Below are positions 32,034 through 32,350 of a stretch of 32,350 nucleotides of DNA, piece by piece. The translations under genes were made by a program, and so were the position numbers. Origin of the DNA: Armatimonadota bacterium. Its GTDB lineage: Bacteria > Armatimonadota > Zipacnadia > JAUWAU01. The stretch's first letter is position 1; every line of letters starts with the position of its first letter. Under the pieces are notes generated by a model that was not told where the DNA came from, ran no database searches, and was given only the letters and a program-made list of their open reading frames with translations. Where the stretch lies: positions 1 to 32,350 of the forward strand of contig JAUWAU010000051.1 in NCBI GenBank assembly GCA_030601885.1. Direction: 5' to 3'.

Positions 32034-32350
32034 CGGCCGGGCTGTGGTATTTGCACTCGTTGTTGTTGTCGTAGTTCCGATGGCGGTGCTGGGGTGAAGC
32101 CTTGGTGTTGCGATGGGTGCTTCGGTCACCGACGCAGGCGTCTGTGGCGGGGGCGGCGGTGCCTGCTTGGCTCCACCCCCCAGGCGCTCCTGCTCCCCAT
32201 GAGCCCCGAGCAACACTGTCACCGGCTGCCCGACACGGCCCCCGCACCATACGGTGCCCCGCTATAGACAGGGGCCAGCTTCAGCAGGTTGTGCGCCGTG
32301 CAGATCAGCCGCCATTCGTGCTGCACCTTCTCCAACCCCCGCAGCAGGAA
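32014..32350 (-). mobile_element. 3' end of the same insertion sequence, inverted (right copy)
   Basis: This is the reverse-complement counterpart of 1-336, with its transposase reading toward the window. The first 141 bases from the end are identical to the left copy. The remaining 195 or so carry about 15 substitutions and one extra base. It interrupts the AlbA_2 gene. With the left copy it frames 31.7 kb between inverted IS ends. Confidence 0.85.
32219..32350 (-). CDS. IS1182-like DDE transposase, C-terminal fragment (partial, inverted copy)
   Basis: These 43 codons, identical to those at 1-132, end at a TGA whose complement is at 32219-32221. The RGLEKV and CTAHNLLKL motifs are intact. 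The rest of the gene lies beyond the window edge. Confidence 0.75.
   Translation of the reverse strand, partial: FLLRGLEKVQHEWRLICTAHNLLKLAPVYSGAPYGAGAVSGSR

Overview
The window is 32.35 kb of GC-rich bacterial DNA, most likely one complete contig from an uncultured organism. Both ends carry the same 3' fragment of an insertion sequence (IS), in inverted orientation. The gene content (DUF4838, heparinase II/III, GH123/DUF4091-like, DUF5696-like and carbohydrate-binding secreted proteins, xylose-isomerase-like TIM barrels, intergenic hairpin repeats) resembles polysaccharide-degrading lineages such as Armatimonadota, Planctomycetota or relatives. The phylum cannot be fixed from this window: there is no rRNA or other phylogenetic marker.

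Layout. (1) 1-336: 3' end of an IS1182-like transposase gene plus the IS end. (2) 383-3706: a tight three-gene cassette (ParB-like protein, unrecognised protein with a nuclease-like motif, DNA methyltransferase) with visibly lower GC than its surroundings. It is the best candidate for an undescribed modification or defence system. (3) 3948-12596: a chromosomal stretch with a DUF4349 membrane protein, two sugar-isomerase-like TIM barrels, a Crp/Fnr regulator, a secreted protein, a TPR/zinc-ribbon membrane protein, a Zn amidase and a GHMP sugar kinase resembling plant arabinokinase. (4) 12801-14422: an exported GyrI-like protein and a VapBC-type toxin-antitoxin pair with a clear promoter/operator. 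(5) 14462-31063: a saccharolytic locus with a DUF4838 protein, heparinase II/III-family lyase, carbohydrate-binding-domain protein, GH123-like/DUF4091 protein, an M50 site-2 protease, a 1427-residue DUF5696-like glycosidase and a GH20-like protein with a binding-domain insert. (6) 31560-32350: an AlbA_2/Schlafen-type gene cut by the second, inverted IS copy.

How it fits together. Exported lyases and hydrolases would cut a complex, probably uronate- or amino-sugar-containing polysaccharide outside the cell. The TIM-barrel isomerases and GHMP kinase could process released sugars inside. No transporter is present, so the link is inferential. Intergenic regions hold at least five kinds of short repeats. 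Two carry related hairpins built on GGCTGGAAGCC-like cores; the others are a 28-nt dispersed repeat, a 7-nt tandem array and a TGTCCCCGGAATTC pair. There is also a 114/115-bp tandem duplication and a 34-bp duplication inside a gene.

Limits: product names rest on motif recognition by eye. Start codons were chosen from ribosome binding sites and signal peptides. No database search was possible.
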